Shown here in pieces: positions 30,004 to 43,243 of a DNA stretch of 64,000 nt; positions within the stretch are counted from its first letter, which is position 1, and the number at the start of each line of letters is the position of its first letter. The position numbers and the translations under genes were made by a program. The stretch comes from Isoetes taiwanensis. Taxonomy: Eukaryota; Streptophyta; Lycopodiopsida; Isoetales; Isoetaceae. Under the pieces are notes generated by a model. The model had not been told where the DNA came from, did no database searches, and worked only from the letters and a program-made list of their open reading frames with translations. The stretch is from positions 3,879,449 through 3,943,448 of the forward strand of contig JAJEKV010000084.1 in assembly GCA_021234155.1 (NCBI GenBank). The letters run 5' to 3'.

Positions 30004-31703
30004 ATATTTTGGATGCCTTTTCTTTAGCTTCAGGATGCTTGCTTAACTGGTCGAAGTGCTCGGCCATGTGGGTACTGGAGGAACCTCCTCCTGCGTGGTT
30101 GAGTCAGTTTCCCTGGGCTCTAACACCGCCACACACGGCTGCCAAACTGTTAGGCATACCATTTGGCTTGGACATTAATGCTAGGGCAATTTGGGCGGAG
30201 ACATTACAGAATCTTAAGCAAAGATTTGAATTGGTGGAGGGAAGTAAACTCACCATGGTCGGTAGGATTACGGTAGCCAAGTCGGTCTTCAGTAGCACTC
30301 ATATTTACGAAGCCTCCTGCATACTTGCACCAGAAAGTGTGGTTAAGGAGTTGGATGACACCATTCGCAATTTTGTTTGGGGAGGGAATGAGGAGGGGGC
30401 TACAGTGAAGGTCGCATGGTGGAAGTGTGTAAGGCCCCCCATGACAGTGGGGTTTGGGTATGCTTGATGTGTCGTTGCACACGAAAGGTGCCGGTGTCGA
30501 AATTCATCCGGCAAGTTGTTGCGTGAGCAAATGATCCCCTGTGTTTGGCTCTGTTAGCACGGTCACTTCGTCACTCTATTGTGTTTAGGAAGCCGCCTAT
30601 TATTCTCTCGGTTGTCGGGGCTCTGTTTGAGGATTTGCGGCCATTCCCTCATGCTTCACCTTTTCTTAAGGGTCTCCCCAAGGCACGGAAGGTGGTCAAG
30701 GTTCTCTTTTCATTGGACCCTAGCAGATGTATGGTAGCCTCATCGCCCTTTCTCTGGGTACCCTTGGACTCTGCATCTCCCTTGGCCTCTTCCTTACACC
30801 CAGTGCATTTCGGCCCAGATGGATTGCTGCGGGGGGTAACATCCATCCGCGGATCGGTATTGGGAAGGTCATCCGGCGCCATGGGAGTTTTTAGGAGAGA
30901 TTTGGCTCACGGTGGGACATACCTGACTTGGGCGAATTGCCAATGCTATTCCATTGCGCTTGTCTTCTCAAGTCAATCGGCTTTGGAAGTCGATAGTGGA
31001 CTTGATGCATCTCAGTTTGTAGCATCGGCCTATGGGCTCCTAGCGCTTCAGGACACGTTGCCGCCTTCGGATAAGTGGTCACTTAAGCTTCCAGGGAGTA
31101 AGTGGCCCGCCATGTGGAAGTGGGCGGGAATACATTGCCTCCTCCTAAAAATCCGCACCCTTTTGTGGCGCATCTTGCACCGTAGCCTCGGGGTGAATGT
31201 CCGAGTCCACGTGTTCAAGCCTCGTGTAGCTTTAAACATGCCCTTTATGTGGGAGGCGACGTGAGACCATTGAGCACCTTTGCTTTGTCCTATGCACGAG
31301 GTAGGGGCACTTGGTCCCGGGTGAGAGCCCTCTTTGGGACTTCATTATGCGGTCGAAGATTCTCTTGGGAGTCCTTCCTAGCAGGTGGGGCGTGTTTAAG
31401 CGGCGCTTCATTTATGCGAGCTTGGCTTTTGTGGCTGATTTGGAAAAAGACGGAGCCGAAGGTCTTTCGAATCGCAAAGCTTAGCCCTTTTCGGTTGGTT
31501 CCGATCTTGAGGCATAAGTTGTGGCAGGCGTACCAAGTCTCAAGCTTGTCTGGCACAGTTAAGCGGGAAATTTGGTCGACATTCCTACAGATTGTGGATC
31601 ATGATGGGCGCTTCATTTCTTAGCACCACACTTATCATTGTACTTGATCGCATTCTAGTGGTTTAATATATTCTTATATTCTTCAAAAAAAAAAAAAAAA
31701 AAA
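30004..31703 (+). mobile_element. 5'-truncated LINE, same family as 14.2-18.7 kb
   Basis: Starts inside RT with DAFSLASGCLLNWSKCSAM, matching DTFSLASGILLNWGKCSVI of the other LINE, and continues with GSKLTMVGRITVAKSVF and NFVWGGNEEGATVKVAWWK. It ends in a poly-A (31685-31708). The direct repeat AAAAACTTTAGA flanks it (29992-30003 and 31704-31715), the expected target duplication. Frameshifts near 30465 and 31255 break the frame. 5' truncation is the usual outcome of incomplete target-primed reverse transcription. Confidence 0.92.
30009..31623 (+). pseudogene. LINE ORF2 C-terminal part, frameshifted
   Basis: Three frames in succession (30009-30467, 30545-31264, 31249-31623) cover the end of the RT palm/thumb, the zf-RVT-like domain (DTLPPSDKWSLKLPGSKWPA, IRTLLWRILHRSLG) and the C-terminus ending in QIVDHDGRFIS. 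The zinc-knuckle cysteines seen in the other LINE are not preserved in one frame here. Cannot make an active protein. Confidence 0.85.
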
Positions 31704-31948
31704 AAAAACTTTAGATAGCCCTCTAGAAGCTATTGGAAATTCTTTTTAGGGTTATGCATGAGTCTGCTATAAGGCGAGATTGTGTCTAAATTTAGTAAGA
31801 CATTTTCCTAGCATATTCATTTTAAAAAGTGGGTAAAATGAGGGATATGTTGGAAATGTAAACAGTATGTGTAGCAAATAGGAATGTTAGATAATGTTTT
31901 CTATTTTTCTTAACCTTATTATCACCATCGAAAGTGGATAGCATTTCT

Positions 31949-32046
31949 GTAGTTCTCGACATTGGAAGGACCAGACTATTATTGTGACGTTCTGCAAGTA
32001 GTTCTCGACATTGGAAGGACCAGACTATTATTGTGACGTTCTGCCA
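31949..32046. repeat. 49-bp tandem duplication
   Basis: Two adjacent, nearly identical 49-bp copies starting GTAGTTCTCGACATTGGAAG at 31949 and 31998. Confidence 0.95.
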
Positions 32047-32049
32047 GTA

Positions 32050-32900
32050 CTAAGCAAAACAGGAACAACATTTCTTTTCTAGATTTTAGAACAGATTAAA
32101 TAATTGTCATTCCATGTCTGTTGTGCATGCTGCATTTGTTGGTATGTTGCAACTTGAGTTGCATGAACACTTCTACCTCCTAGTGTTTGTGGCTACTGTA
32201 GCAACTGATGTGCACTGAAGGTTCAGACTGTGAAGGGTGGTAAATATTTGTAAATGCACCACCATGATAGGTATATGCGCATCGCTATGTGTATGTGTAT
32301 ATGGCATGTGCTGCCCCTATCCTTGTAAGTTGCAGTAGACATTAGGTTCCAATGCAGTTGCCCCATATCTCTAGAGAGTTGTTGCATCCAGCCCTCTCCC
32401 TGACAACATAATAGCACAAAATTTATTTTTCAAAGACAGAGAATGCTATTTATAAATGTGCACACTTATTTTACCCGGACGACTTGAAAACATACATATT
32501 GCTTTCTTCAGAAAAGTGAACCACTAACATCATCATATGTTGGCTCATTCTGATTCGGATGGAGTAGTTGTGCATCCCGACATAGTGGCATATAACTTCC
32601 ATACCCTTTAGCAACAACAAATCGTGGTGCATTACCTACAACTGCACCTGGTTTATGTTGAGAGTAGATGTAACAATAGGCATGCTTGTGCATAAAATCA
32701 TACACATGAGTTGCATTGTCTTTTTTTGACTTGCATTCTTTCATCAAATCTTGCTTCCCGATGCTCAAGTTCTCATTCCGCAAATATGCTTCCATAGCGG
32801 GATAGGTTCAATATCAGATAATGTTTTATAATGTCATACATTTTTTCGCTTTGATACCAAGACAAATTTGATGTTTAATACGTCAAAAATACGTCCAAAA
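32050..32900. other. no confident gene
   Basis: A 95-codon open stretch on the minus strand (32508-32795, starting MEAYLRNENLSIGKQ) has a protein-like composition with YCYIYSQH and GNAPRFVVAKGYGSYM segments, but I recognise no family and see no supporting splice sites. Confidence 0.35.
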
Positions 32901-32921
32901 AAATTTCCGGCATCGAAAAAA

Positions 32922-33252
32922 TTTCGCGTAAGCGAAACCTTCAGTTTCGCTTACGCGAAACTAAAAAAAAAAAAAAAAAAAAATCATAGTTTAAACCTTA
33001 CGTGAAAAAAGTTTCACAGAACGAATCAAGGTTTTCGCTACTTTTAAAAAAAACAATTACTATTATTATTGCGATGACCCTCGCCTGGCGTGCCACATTG
33101 AATTGTGCCATGCCGAGGGTGGGTGTCATTGCTGACGCGAAAAAAAAAAATGGATTTTTTTTTTCGACAAAAAAAAAACAATTTTGAATTTTCGCGTAAG
33201 CGAAACTGGATTTTTGAATTTTTGAATTTTTGAATTTTCGCGTAAGCGAAAC
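32922..33252. repeat. four copies of a 17-mer, two forming a perfect hairpin
   Basis: TTTCGCGTAAGCGAAAC occurs at 32922-32938, inverted at 32944-32960, and again at 33190-33206 and 33236-33252. The first pair makes a 17-bp perfect stem with a 5-base loop (CTTCA). The motif is itself nearly palindromic (TTTCGC..GCGAAA). A (TTTTTGAA)n run joins the last two copies. Confidence 0.9.
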
Positions 33253-34385
33253 TGTTCGCGTACCATCGAAACAATAGGTCAACCATTTGTTTGGAAATAT
33301 ACGAGTTTTAATGGTTAGTGTGGTTACAATTTGGGACTCTCTTTAGATCATTACGTCTTTATGAAATTTGTGATTGATAAGGAAGATTGAATACTCAATG
33401 AATTGGCTGCTTTTATTATCCTGCTTGAATTCTCTACTGGTAAAGTGGTCCCGTTCTGGAGAACTTATAATAGGTTCTAGCAGCATATGTGAGATTACAA
33501 GGACTATATTAAGTGTGGAGACACATATTTGAGCCGCCATATCTAGTTACATCTTTGTAAACATTACTTGAAATAAGGCTTGGAAAAACATTCTAGGGGA
33601 TCATAGAATAATACAGGGCTGAATAGAACTTGGAAATATGGTTTGGGGAACCTTTAAGACAATAAGCCAAATACTTGGCAATTAAATATATTTTTAAACG
33701 TTATGTAGGTAAATTGGCTTGGTAGCGTTATAATGCCCCATCTAGAACTTTATGACTTGGTGTATAGGCTACGACTTGGGGTATGATCTTCAGCACATGT
33801 GAACTGAAATAACAATCTCACTCATATTAGCTTTTCTGTGCACATCATCTGTCAAAACATTGACGTACAGAGATTATACGTGTGAAATTTATACCATAGT
33901 CTTTATGATGAGTGGTCAAACTGGTAATTCACCTTTTTCGTATACCTAATTTCTTATTGTAAGCTAAGAACGCATTTTAGGGTTCTTAGTGTTAGCTGGC
34001 CTTCATACGAAACAGAGCGGCCGGAGTGTAACCAGGCTTGACACGGCGATGCCTAGATACAATGGAAAGCATGTTTTGATAGACTATGGCAGAATATGGT
34101 ACAACAGGGCGGCGCCTTTGGAGTATGAACAGGCATGTATTCTGATCCTTCACTTCATGCGAATTTTTGAGTACAGATCTAGAGAATCAAGTTTTAATGG
34201 CAAGAGTTTTGGCGCCATAAAGCAGCAGGATTTTATGACTGGACTTACCATTCCCTTATCTAGACATTGCATTTTGATCCTCCTTCTGCAGCCTTTAGCA
34301 TTTTTTGCTTGTTCCTAAGTAAGGGAACCCGCATACTCTAAGTGCAATAGCTTTTTTCTGCAATTCCAATTCCGGCCGTTTCCAA

Positions 34386-35532
34386 ATGACGAGACCAGAG
34401 GGATCTTGCAATAAGAAACCCACCAAACTGGATATACTTCGAATGCTCAAAGAAGCTGGTGTGGATTGTAGCTTTGTGGGCAGAAACGATGGGGCTGGTG
34501 TAAAAAAATCTGAACTTGTGCAAATGGCAGCCAAAGCTGGCATAGATATACATCAGGGGAAGCGAAATCTTGCTGGCAAACGTCCTACTGTTGAAAGCTT
34601 TCAAGACCTTACGAAGGATACAAGCTTGGATCACACGTTTCCAAAGGCAAAGAACGTTGACAGCAGTGTACCAAGTCAGGTGGACGAATCTAATAATGGA
34701 GACGTCCCTCTTAATCAGGTTTTTTGATTTGTTCTCACATAATACTGTTCTAAAAACAATGGGAGGGTAAAATAGATTTCATTCAAAGTTCTAAGCTGTA
34801 TTCTGGCCAGATCTGTATTAGGGATGTTTCTTGCTTGCCTTACTCTTCACATACCACTTTATTTCTTCTACATACTGCATTATCTTCTCTGTTATCTTCT
34901 CTGTTTTATCTCCCGGAGCATGTTGCTCAATATGGCTTCAACAACAGCATTATTACGCAATGGTTTTCTTCATTTCGGGTCATGTTGCTCAATATGGTTT
35001 CTACTACAGCAATATAGCAAGCAAGGCATGGTAAAGATACACTGGAACAAGCAATATCTTGCGATTTACACTAGTTTGAGATCTAAACTAATGTTACAAT
35101 GGTTGGGAGGAAGTTTTCTTTTACCCTTTGTATTTGACTACCTAAAGTTGCTGTAATAACGTTTGTTTCTGCTGTTCTATTAAATTATGGTTCAGTATAT
35201 GGTTGAAAGGCCTCTGGCCTGAGAACTCTTTAGCTTACCTGCATGTCTATTCACTTCTTACCCTGTTTGGCTAATTAGTGTCTGTTGGACTGCAGGTAAC
35301 CAGAGTTTTCTCTACCTACTCTGTTTTTCAGCATGCTTTTGTTAAGCATGAGAACTTGGAGCACTCTGAAGTATGTTTACAATGGAAGCGAAAGTTTTTT
35401 GAAGATGTTTTAGCTAAGCCCAATAATCTCACCTTTTTCCAAACTACAGCCATCTTTAAGATGTTCAGGTGGTATTATTTTCCTGACTATTATTGTTCTA
35501 AATGTAAGGAGGCAGCACAGGTCTGGACCTAA
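34386..35532 (+). pseudogene. diverged relative of the array element's 5' exons
   Basis: The start TRPEGSCNKKPTKLDILRML corresponds to GRPEGVCNKG...KLIEFLRR in the array units. A second helix pair (KKSELVQMAAKAGIDI) matches TKAQLLEMCRAHGLDP, and both exons end in NQ followed by GT. About 560 bp later, the intron-end-like stretch GGCTAATTAGT...CTGCAG|GTAACC is shared with the units (35269-35302 versus 37748-37779). Beyond it the relative stays open to 35532, where the units are closed. No RT part is visible. Likely an older, partly deleted copy of the same or a sister element, same orientation, 1.6 kb upstream of the array. Confidence 0.65.
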
Positions 35533-36113
35533 GAACATTAGCTTAAACCTCTTTACATCTTGCGGTTATATAAGCATAGTCTTTCCATATTCCAAAAAGT
35601 CTAAGTATAGCATTATGCAAATCTGGAACTGTCACCACTGTATGAGTCAAGTTCAATAGGAAATATCTTTTTTGAAACCATGGTATTTAAACTACATATT
35701 GTACTCTGGATATGAATGAAATAATATAACTTAAAAACATGACTTCTCTTTTACATTTTCCTGTGCTAGGCATTCTTAAAATACACATGACTTGACAAAT
35801 ATAAAGTGACTAGTAATAATTTAACAAGGGGCTAAGCATGGTCCAGGTTTATGAATGATAAGGAAATCATCATGGCATATCTTTATCCAGCATTCTGTTT
35901 TACAAAAAGTTAAGGTCCAAATGATATACAATAAAGGCACAATCTAGAAAGTAAATGCATTTATGGTTATGAAGTAGAGATGGAATGCTGGTTATGGTTC
36001 CCCAAATATAAAAATGGGACTGATAAATTCGACTAGGTCACAGGTTAACCCTGGACTGGTTTTGAATGTCTAAGCTTGGTCTTTGTCCTTGGACATGGCC
36101 CAGGTGAAGGCTT

Positions 36114-36230
<117 letters not shown>

Positions 36231-37094
36231 AAATTCGCAATATTTTAATCTATTGTAGTCTGCTCTATTCTAGTTTACTTCAAAATTATGTGGACTTATA
36301 ATCCATGGACTGGTTTAATCCATGGCATAGGGCAGATAACATTAGGTTTAAAGTTTTTTTGGCTGGAGCATTATCCACCCTGGAACATGGTTAATTTGAA
36401 GGGGCATTAATTGCCTTTATCCTTGCATGTCCAAGTGAGCATCTAATAGTGCAACAAAAAAGGTTGAATACACTTGCCCTAATTTGGGTATATCCTAACC
36501 CCTATGGTATGAATTATGGAATGAAATGATAAGGGGTGAAGGATAAATATTGATGAGCATTTTCTACCCCCTAGTAGTTAAATTAAGGATGGATTAAATT
36601 AGGATTATGATTACAGGCCAATGGTTGGTGGGAATACGAATATGAAGTTGTTGCATAGGTCAGGTATTGGGGGGTGATAGGGGCAAACATCCCAAGGTAT
36701 AAAATGGCTATGGGTATTATGGCGTTTATATGGGCACTTGGTAACTTATGCTCGAAATGTGTTACACTTAATTAACTAATATTTTTCAATAGTACTTACA
36801 CCAACAGTTTTGTTGGCTAACTCTAATTTGAAAGGCAACCCTAACGATGGGGTGTCGTCTACGACGGCCTTGGGCTGATAGGTGCTGACGGATCCCTAAC
36901 GAACCATGGATGACCTTTTCGGAGTTTGTTACATGCAAAATATCGACATCTCGGATTGATCAAGACAGGTAACCAGCTGTTATGTTCCTTTTTCTTAATC
37001 TTCTTGTTATATTTGCTTAAGACAGACTGGTTTTTGGTTTTCTCGTAATCTGGTTTAGCCTCCATGCTATATAATATGATCAGATCCCTCTACC

Positions 37095-37436
37095 ATGAAC
37101 ACGAATTTTGGCATGAGTAAGGCTGGCCGACCTGAGGGTGTGTGCAATAAAGGGCAGACCAGATCTAAACTCATTGAATTCCTTAGAAGGAATGGCTTAG
37201 AGCATAGTAGCCCGCAGCCTACTAAAGCTCAACTGTTAGAGATGTGCAGAGCCCATGGATTAGATCCAAATAGGGACAAGAGTGATTCTGGAATTATAAA
37301 ATTCCTCCCTAGTCTGAATGCATGTGGGAATATCTCTAGATCTGGTAATACAACAAGCGGCAATGTGGAGATTGTTGCTGACTCTGAAATTGATGAAATT
37401 GAGGAAGATTCGGATGATGGAGTGCAACCAAATCAG
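37095..37436 (+). CDS. unit 1 exon 1: SAP-like/AT-hook-like segment
   Basis: Open 114-codon exon starting MNTNFGMSKAGRPEGVCNKG and ending ...DDGVQPNQ before a GT donor in phase 0. Same as unit 2 exon 1 apart from a few residues (QTRS for RTAS). In this unit the upstream CTATATAATATGATCAGATC keeps its CAG, showing that MNTNF is the start rather than an upstream ATG. Confidence 0.75.
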
Positions 37437-38655
37437 GTTCCTACAATTGAATTGTCTAATACTGGTTTCCTAACCATTTTATGTAATACTCACTGTTATG
37501 ATAGAATGATTCTTAGTGGCATTAGTATTGCATGTCACAATAATTGTAGACATAACATGCTAGCATGCTAGTAGATTACTACAGTTCTGCATGAATTGCT
37601 TATTCGAAATTAAGATGTAATGTTATAATCCATAGGTTGATAACATCTGGTTAAGGTATATTTATGTTAAATTGTGGGTAAAGGGCAGAAATGCCAAGAG
37701 AGTTCATTGCTTACCTGTTAGCAGTAGGATTTTTTACCCTCTTAAGGCTAATTAGTTCTATTTGCTGCAGGTAACCGAGCTCTCTTCTCCTGCATCTGGT
37801 TCTGTTTTTTGCATGGAAGCATGAATGATTGAAGAATGTTTTTATGTACTACTGTATTTATATTGTATACAACGTTTATGGTAAGTTTTTGATCCCTTCA
37901 AGTTTAATTATTCAATGGAGTAACTGTATGGTAAACTCTTAATCCTTTTGTGTATTGATATTTTGAAAATTATTTATGGCTGTTTTTTACTGCTTGGTAA
38001 AACATGTTTGGAGCACCTTGAAGTAATTTATGGTAATATAATTATGGATCTCAGCCTTTGGCTGCATTTTCTTATTCTGTTTCCATACTTGCCTACTTTT
38101 TGGTTCATCCAGTGGTTTTTAAATTTGCATGGTGTTTTCCTGGTTAATTTTAAGACTTTGGATATTGCCCTTCTTTTTAGATCATGCTGGGATTTGACAC
38201 ATCTACAGTTCTCTTCAACAGTCTATTCCAAATTGTTGTACAAGTTATTTTACAAGTTATTTAGCAATTTTATGGTACAGCATATTGCCTGTTGTGGATG
38301 ATTTCCTTTTGCTACAGGTTAATGTGTATCAAAGTAGTATGGTCAAGGTTAAATAATTGTATTATTAAATGAGTTGAGCTGGTCCTTATCTTTAGACTTG
38401 TCTATGGTTAAACTATTATATGGTTACATGATCTCTAAGGGCTCCCTCTTTAGGGTCCAATAAATTCAGTAGTCTTATTTAGTTAGGTTAAGGCTATTTG
38501 AATGTCTAGTCAAGTAGAGGCTTGGTTAGGCCAATCTATATATCTCCCCACTTTGGATCACTGGTTTTACTGGTGAAGCCCTTAGAGATTGATGTAGTCT
38601 TTTATTTTGCATTATTCTTATCCTAATGGTTACTAATGTGTATTCTGTTCTTTAG

Positions 38656-40126
38656 GAAGCTAGGGCTCAGAAAAGTAATACTGGTTTCTTCAAACAACAA
38701 GATTCCATTCAAACAAATGCACTTGATTCGGTCGAGGGTAGACCAGAATGGCTTCCCCGAAATGGCTAAACTTGGTTACATGGGGCAGTATCTTAGCCCC
38801 TAATAAAGCCGCATGTGCAGCTTTTGGCATGTATAAAGTTGGTGGAGGTTCATAATCTGCTAATCTGTAAGGAATGCAATTTGAATGAAGGAGAAATTTC
38901 AGTAGTTCTTTTTCTTGGGTTTAACAATATGCTGGGACTTGTGGCAAGTTTCAAGGATGCTGATTACGCTAAGTGTCATGAGTTGATTATTGATGCATAT
39001 AAGAAATTGCCTGATGCGCATTTGGTCACCGATAAAAAGGATGTGGTTGATCTTCCGCCCTTCATCGTGGGCTTAACAAAGACCGAAAAAGCGTAAACAA
39101 TCTCAAGTTCACTTATACCCCAAAAGGCAAGGTTAGTACTCCTACCGATAAAGTTAGTGAACAGATGCATCATTGGATAATTGCCTCGCTTAGTATTGAT
39201 GAAGTGGAAAACAATCCTGTTCCGCAATTAATACCGAGGTTTTAATACCTCCATGCAATGAAGAGGATAATATCGTATGCGTTTAATCTTATGGATTAAA
39301 GGAACTAAATCTTTTAATTGTGGTGGATTCCCTTTAATGTCAAATAGGAATGTGGAGATACATGCCGAAAGCGCTTTCAAAGAAACTCGTGGGCTAGCAA
39401 AAATCTCGCAGTGATTGCTCCTATCGCAAGGAATCCTTTATTATGCTTGCAAGAATAACTAATGAGGAAGTTACTAAAGCTGAAAGAGATGCTATATCTT
39501 TCACTAAAAATATCAGAAAGATTAATTTGAATCTACCTTTCCCAATTCAGCTTCTGGAGAAAAAATGTACTATTGGGACTGCCCTGTATATAGGGCAAAA
39601 GGGACACATGGCTAAAACTGATGAACAGAGAATAGACTTTTACTTGAAACGCATTTGGAGGACTTATTGCCCTTTTTTCAAGTGTAATTGTGACAATGTC
39701 ACAGATGAAAAATGTGCTGATAATATCATATGGTTTGACCATATGGTTTGGTTCATGTTTAATAATCTGGAGAAGATTTGGACTGAGCAAAGTTTGCAGA
39801 TGAGGTTTGCATATATGTGCAGATGGTTATCTTCTGATCCTATTAAGAAAGTTGTCATTTCTTACATTGGATATCTGAAAGTAAGGGATCTGTTCTTCAA
39901 AATGACTCACAGATTAGCTGAGAATGAAAATTGTAACTTTAAACTGGAATTTGGCAACTCTAAGACAGTGGATATTATTGAGAAAACTATCAAGTCCAGG
40001 AAGTTTTTAATGGATCATCTCCATGATAATAACAGCTTTGGATATGCTCCTGCAAGGAAGAGAAACCAGAATTCTAATGCTACTGTCAGTGGTATCCTCA
40101 GACCTCCAAAGATCTTGAGAAATCAG
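38656..40126 (+). pseudogene. unit 1 exon 2, frame-broken
   Basis: Starts EARAQKSNTGFF after TTCTTTAG. The frame breaks near 38750 and again between 39096 and 39443. The part 39443-40126 is open and well preserved (LARITNEEVTKAERDAISFT through RPPKILRNQ). The breaks mostly match CAG/CTG sites in unit 2, so many may be sequencing errors. Confidence 0.7.
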
Positions 40127-40437
40127 GTGGGTACAGAATTGTTAGCCACAAACAAAACAGGTAACTCTGCTGGTGCAGGCAGCAGCAGTAATATTATGTT
40201 TTGAGTATAGTATGGTTTTCATACTATATACTGCTTATATAGTTCTGGATGCTTGACTGTGCATGCATTGCATGTTGTTCAGGCCTTAGTGCCAATCTAT
40301 ATGGGATCTTTCCCAATTTTTATATGGGATTTATTCCCCAAATTTTTCTTTTATGGGATTTATTCCCAAATTTTGATACTATATGATATTCAATAGAATA
40401 TTTTATGTTGCTAAAGCATTGATATTGTTTTAAACAG

Positions 40438-42511
40438 AAAAGAAGAGTTCTTTGCAACAGGATTGATGGAAGGATTAAACTACAAGTATTAAAGGAAAAA
40501 ATAGATAAAAAGTATGTGCATCTTACCTATTTTTCCAAAGTTGTGGATAAAATCAACTATACTAGTGCTTTCAAAAGTGTTATTAGCAGACATCTTGGTA
40601 GTATTGGTTATGATGCATGGGAAAACACAACTTTCGGGTGGAGATATATTAGTAATCTTAAAGATATGTTCTATAAACCCAAATTGGTCTTTACTAATGA
40701 TGGTCACCAAATTGTGTATGCTCTATACCAAGGTTGCGTAAATTTGTTGATCCAAGAATTGGACATATCCGCATTTCACGGATATCAATATTATACATTG
40801 CAAGGGCTTGAGAAATTGGTTTGCACTTGGGCTAAATTTCATCCCTGACTGTCCTTTTACTATTACAAAGTATATGGATGAAATTGAGATTACAATTGAA
40901 CAGTTTTTTCATGTGCACAGATTCTCATTCATGAATTTTGATGAACTTACTATACAAAGAATGCAAATTGATCCGATGAAGGAAATAAAATGGTTAGCTA
41001 AATTATTTGTGGAAAGCAATGCACAGATCAGGAAAAAATTCCTAATTGAGGATGAAAGGGTTATGAAAAATATCGAATGGTTAGTGAATAACCTGTATAT
41101 TTCAGGAGTTGATAAGGCAGCCAACAATCCAGTTTTTATCTGCCCATTGCATATCAGAATGGAAGCTAGTATCAGACTTAATAGTAATGATTTTTGCAAA
41201 GCAAGACAATCAACCGAAAGATCAACTCATTCTACAAGTCCAAACGGAGATTGGTAATCTATTGGGGATGGTCACATTGGTAGCTTGAACTCCCATACCT
41301 CCTTGGGATCTTTAAAGCACATAAGTTTGAATATAGATGGATAACAAATGCGATGATACAATTTTTTTCAATCAATCGCGATCTGTTGTGGCACCGGTTT
41401 GAACCTGATACTTGATATATGGCCTTCTATTTGCTTTGAAAGGTGTAGAAAAGCCAATATTTTCCAAAAAAATAATATTAAAGCTGCATGGGTAGTTAAT
41501 TCTATATATGATGTTGCATGTAACATCCCCAAGAAAAATTAGTGATGTCTTTGTGGCGCATATTACCAAATGTTATGAAAATATCCCTCTTTATGGGGAA
41601 TATGGGATCCGCAATGTGATGGAAAGGGTTAGTTTAATGGCCCGAGTTTCCAAAGGAAAAGTCATTCGATGTGATATCCGGTACCAAATTCAAAGTAATG
41701 GTAAAATTACCATGGAATGGAAGAACAAAGCCCCCGAAAGTAAAGCATGGAAAAAGCTTGATAAGGAACTCTTCATTGCACAATCAACATATGGTCGCTT
41801 AATAATTGCCGGCTTCTCATGCATGATGGTATTTTTAAACAAAGTTAAAGGTATTCCTATGGGGTTTGCTTCAAGCCCGTGATGGTGCAACTTATATTTG
41901 GCAAAGACTTGAATTGGACTTTATTACTAAGCTTATTAATGAAGGAAGGCTACGTGAAGTCGCTACCTTTAAGTTTACGCTCGTATATATTGATGATTTA
42001 CTCAAAGATTAATAATCCTACTATCGAGGATTTCTTGGCCCTGTTAAATAAAAATATAGAGCCTAATATATATGACTTGAGCATTTGGTCATCAAAGATG
42101 AAACAAGATATTGTAAGAAGGGAGACCGTATTGGTAGGAAAGTTGATTTCCTAAACATGTCTATTGAAATTATGGCACATCATAATCGGCCTATATAATA
42201 CTATGAAGTTTGATAAAAGAAATAATCTACCTTTTAAGGTATCAAGATTCATACATGCTACCGCCATGTGCCATATATTAATGCTTGCAATATAATTATA
42301 TATCACAAATACACCATTGCTTTATGTGCACAAAGAATCCAATTCGGCTGCCACGATGTGTTGAACTTATGAATTGCTTCATCAACAATGGCTTTAAAAG
42401 ATGATGTATGGTTTAAAGTTATCAAAGTTCTAAAACACGAACATTTCCCGTGACTCGATATGATATTGCCAATCGTTATGTTTGAGCTTTTACAAATCCA
42501 AATCAGCATGA
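40438..42511 (+). pseudogene. unit 1 RT exon, frame-broken
   Basis: Collinear with the intact RT exon of unit 2 over its full length, but with many small indels. The B motif (GIPMGFASSP) is followed by a stop where unit 2 has CCAGGATGG, and the YIDD motif C is shifted out of frame. Differences cluster at CAG/CTG; see the finding on CHG sites. Confidence 0.8.
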
Positions 42512-43243
42512 GGGTTTGGTCCGCTTATTATGGACTTGTCCGATACTAAGGATCGATAATTGGTCCGCTTATTGGGAACGGAATACATAGATATCATAAA
42601 CATCTTCCGATAATATAGAAAGTTTTTGCCAAAGATTTTGTAATAGCTGATCACTAGGATGTTATTAACAAATGATACTAATTGATATAAGAAATATGGT
42701 ACAATTTGTGACTCACTGGATATATATAGGGCGAGTAAGATCATATCACAGCCTACAATTTGGTTCTTTGGTTCATAGTGGCCTTATTTTGACTAGTAAG
42801 GGTTCATTGAACCTCATTTATATTTTGTTTCAGCCAATGGCTTGCATGGAAATAATTTGAATATAAAACACTTAGGATGATTCTATAAGGCAGTAATAGA
42901 GGTTATTGAAATGGTTTATTGGTTTTAATTTACTTGGCAATGGAATACCTAGCATGTAATTTGTTTGGATAAGGCATTTGCTTGGCAATTTTGATTTCCT
43001 TTGATTCGCTTTTGATTGTTTTAACAAAGGTATGGAGAATAATAAGAAAAATCCTCAGAGGGAGGTATTCCTCCGACAACCGTGATTAAATATTAAGATA
43101 TAGAGGCAAACAAAAAGCATTGATAATATAGTTATACAGTGGATAAAAAACAAACAAAAGATTAAGCCAATTGTGAAAAATAATTGGCTCATGGACAATA
43201 TCTTAACATAAGGTAATCATATGTCTTTTTTGGGAAAATAAAG

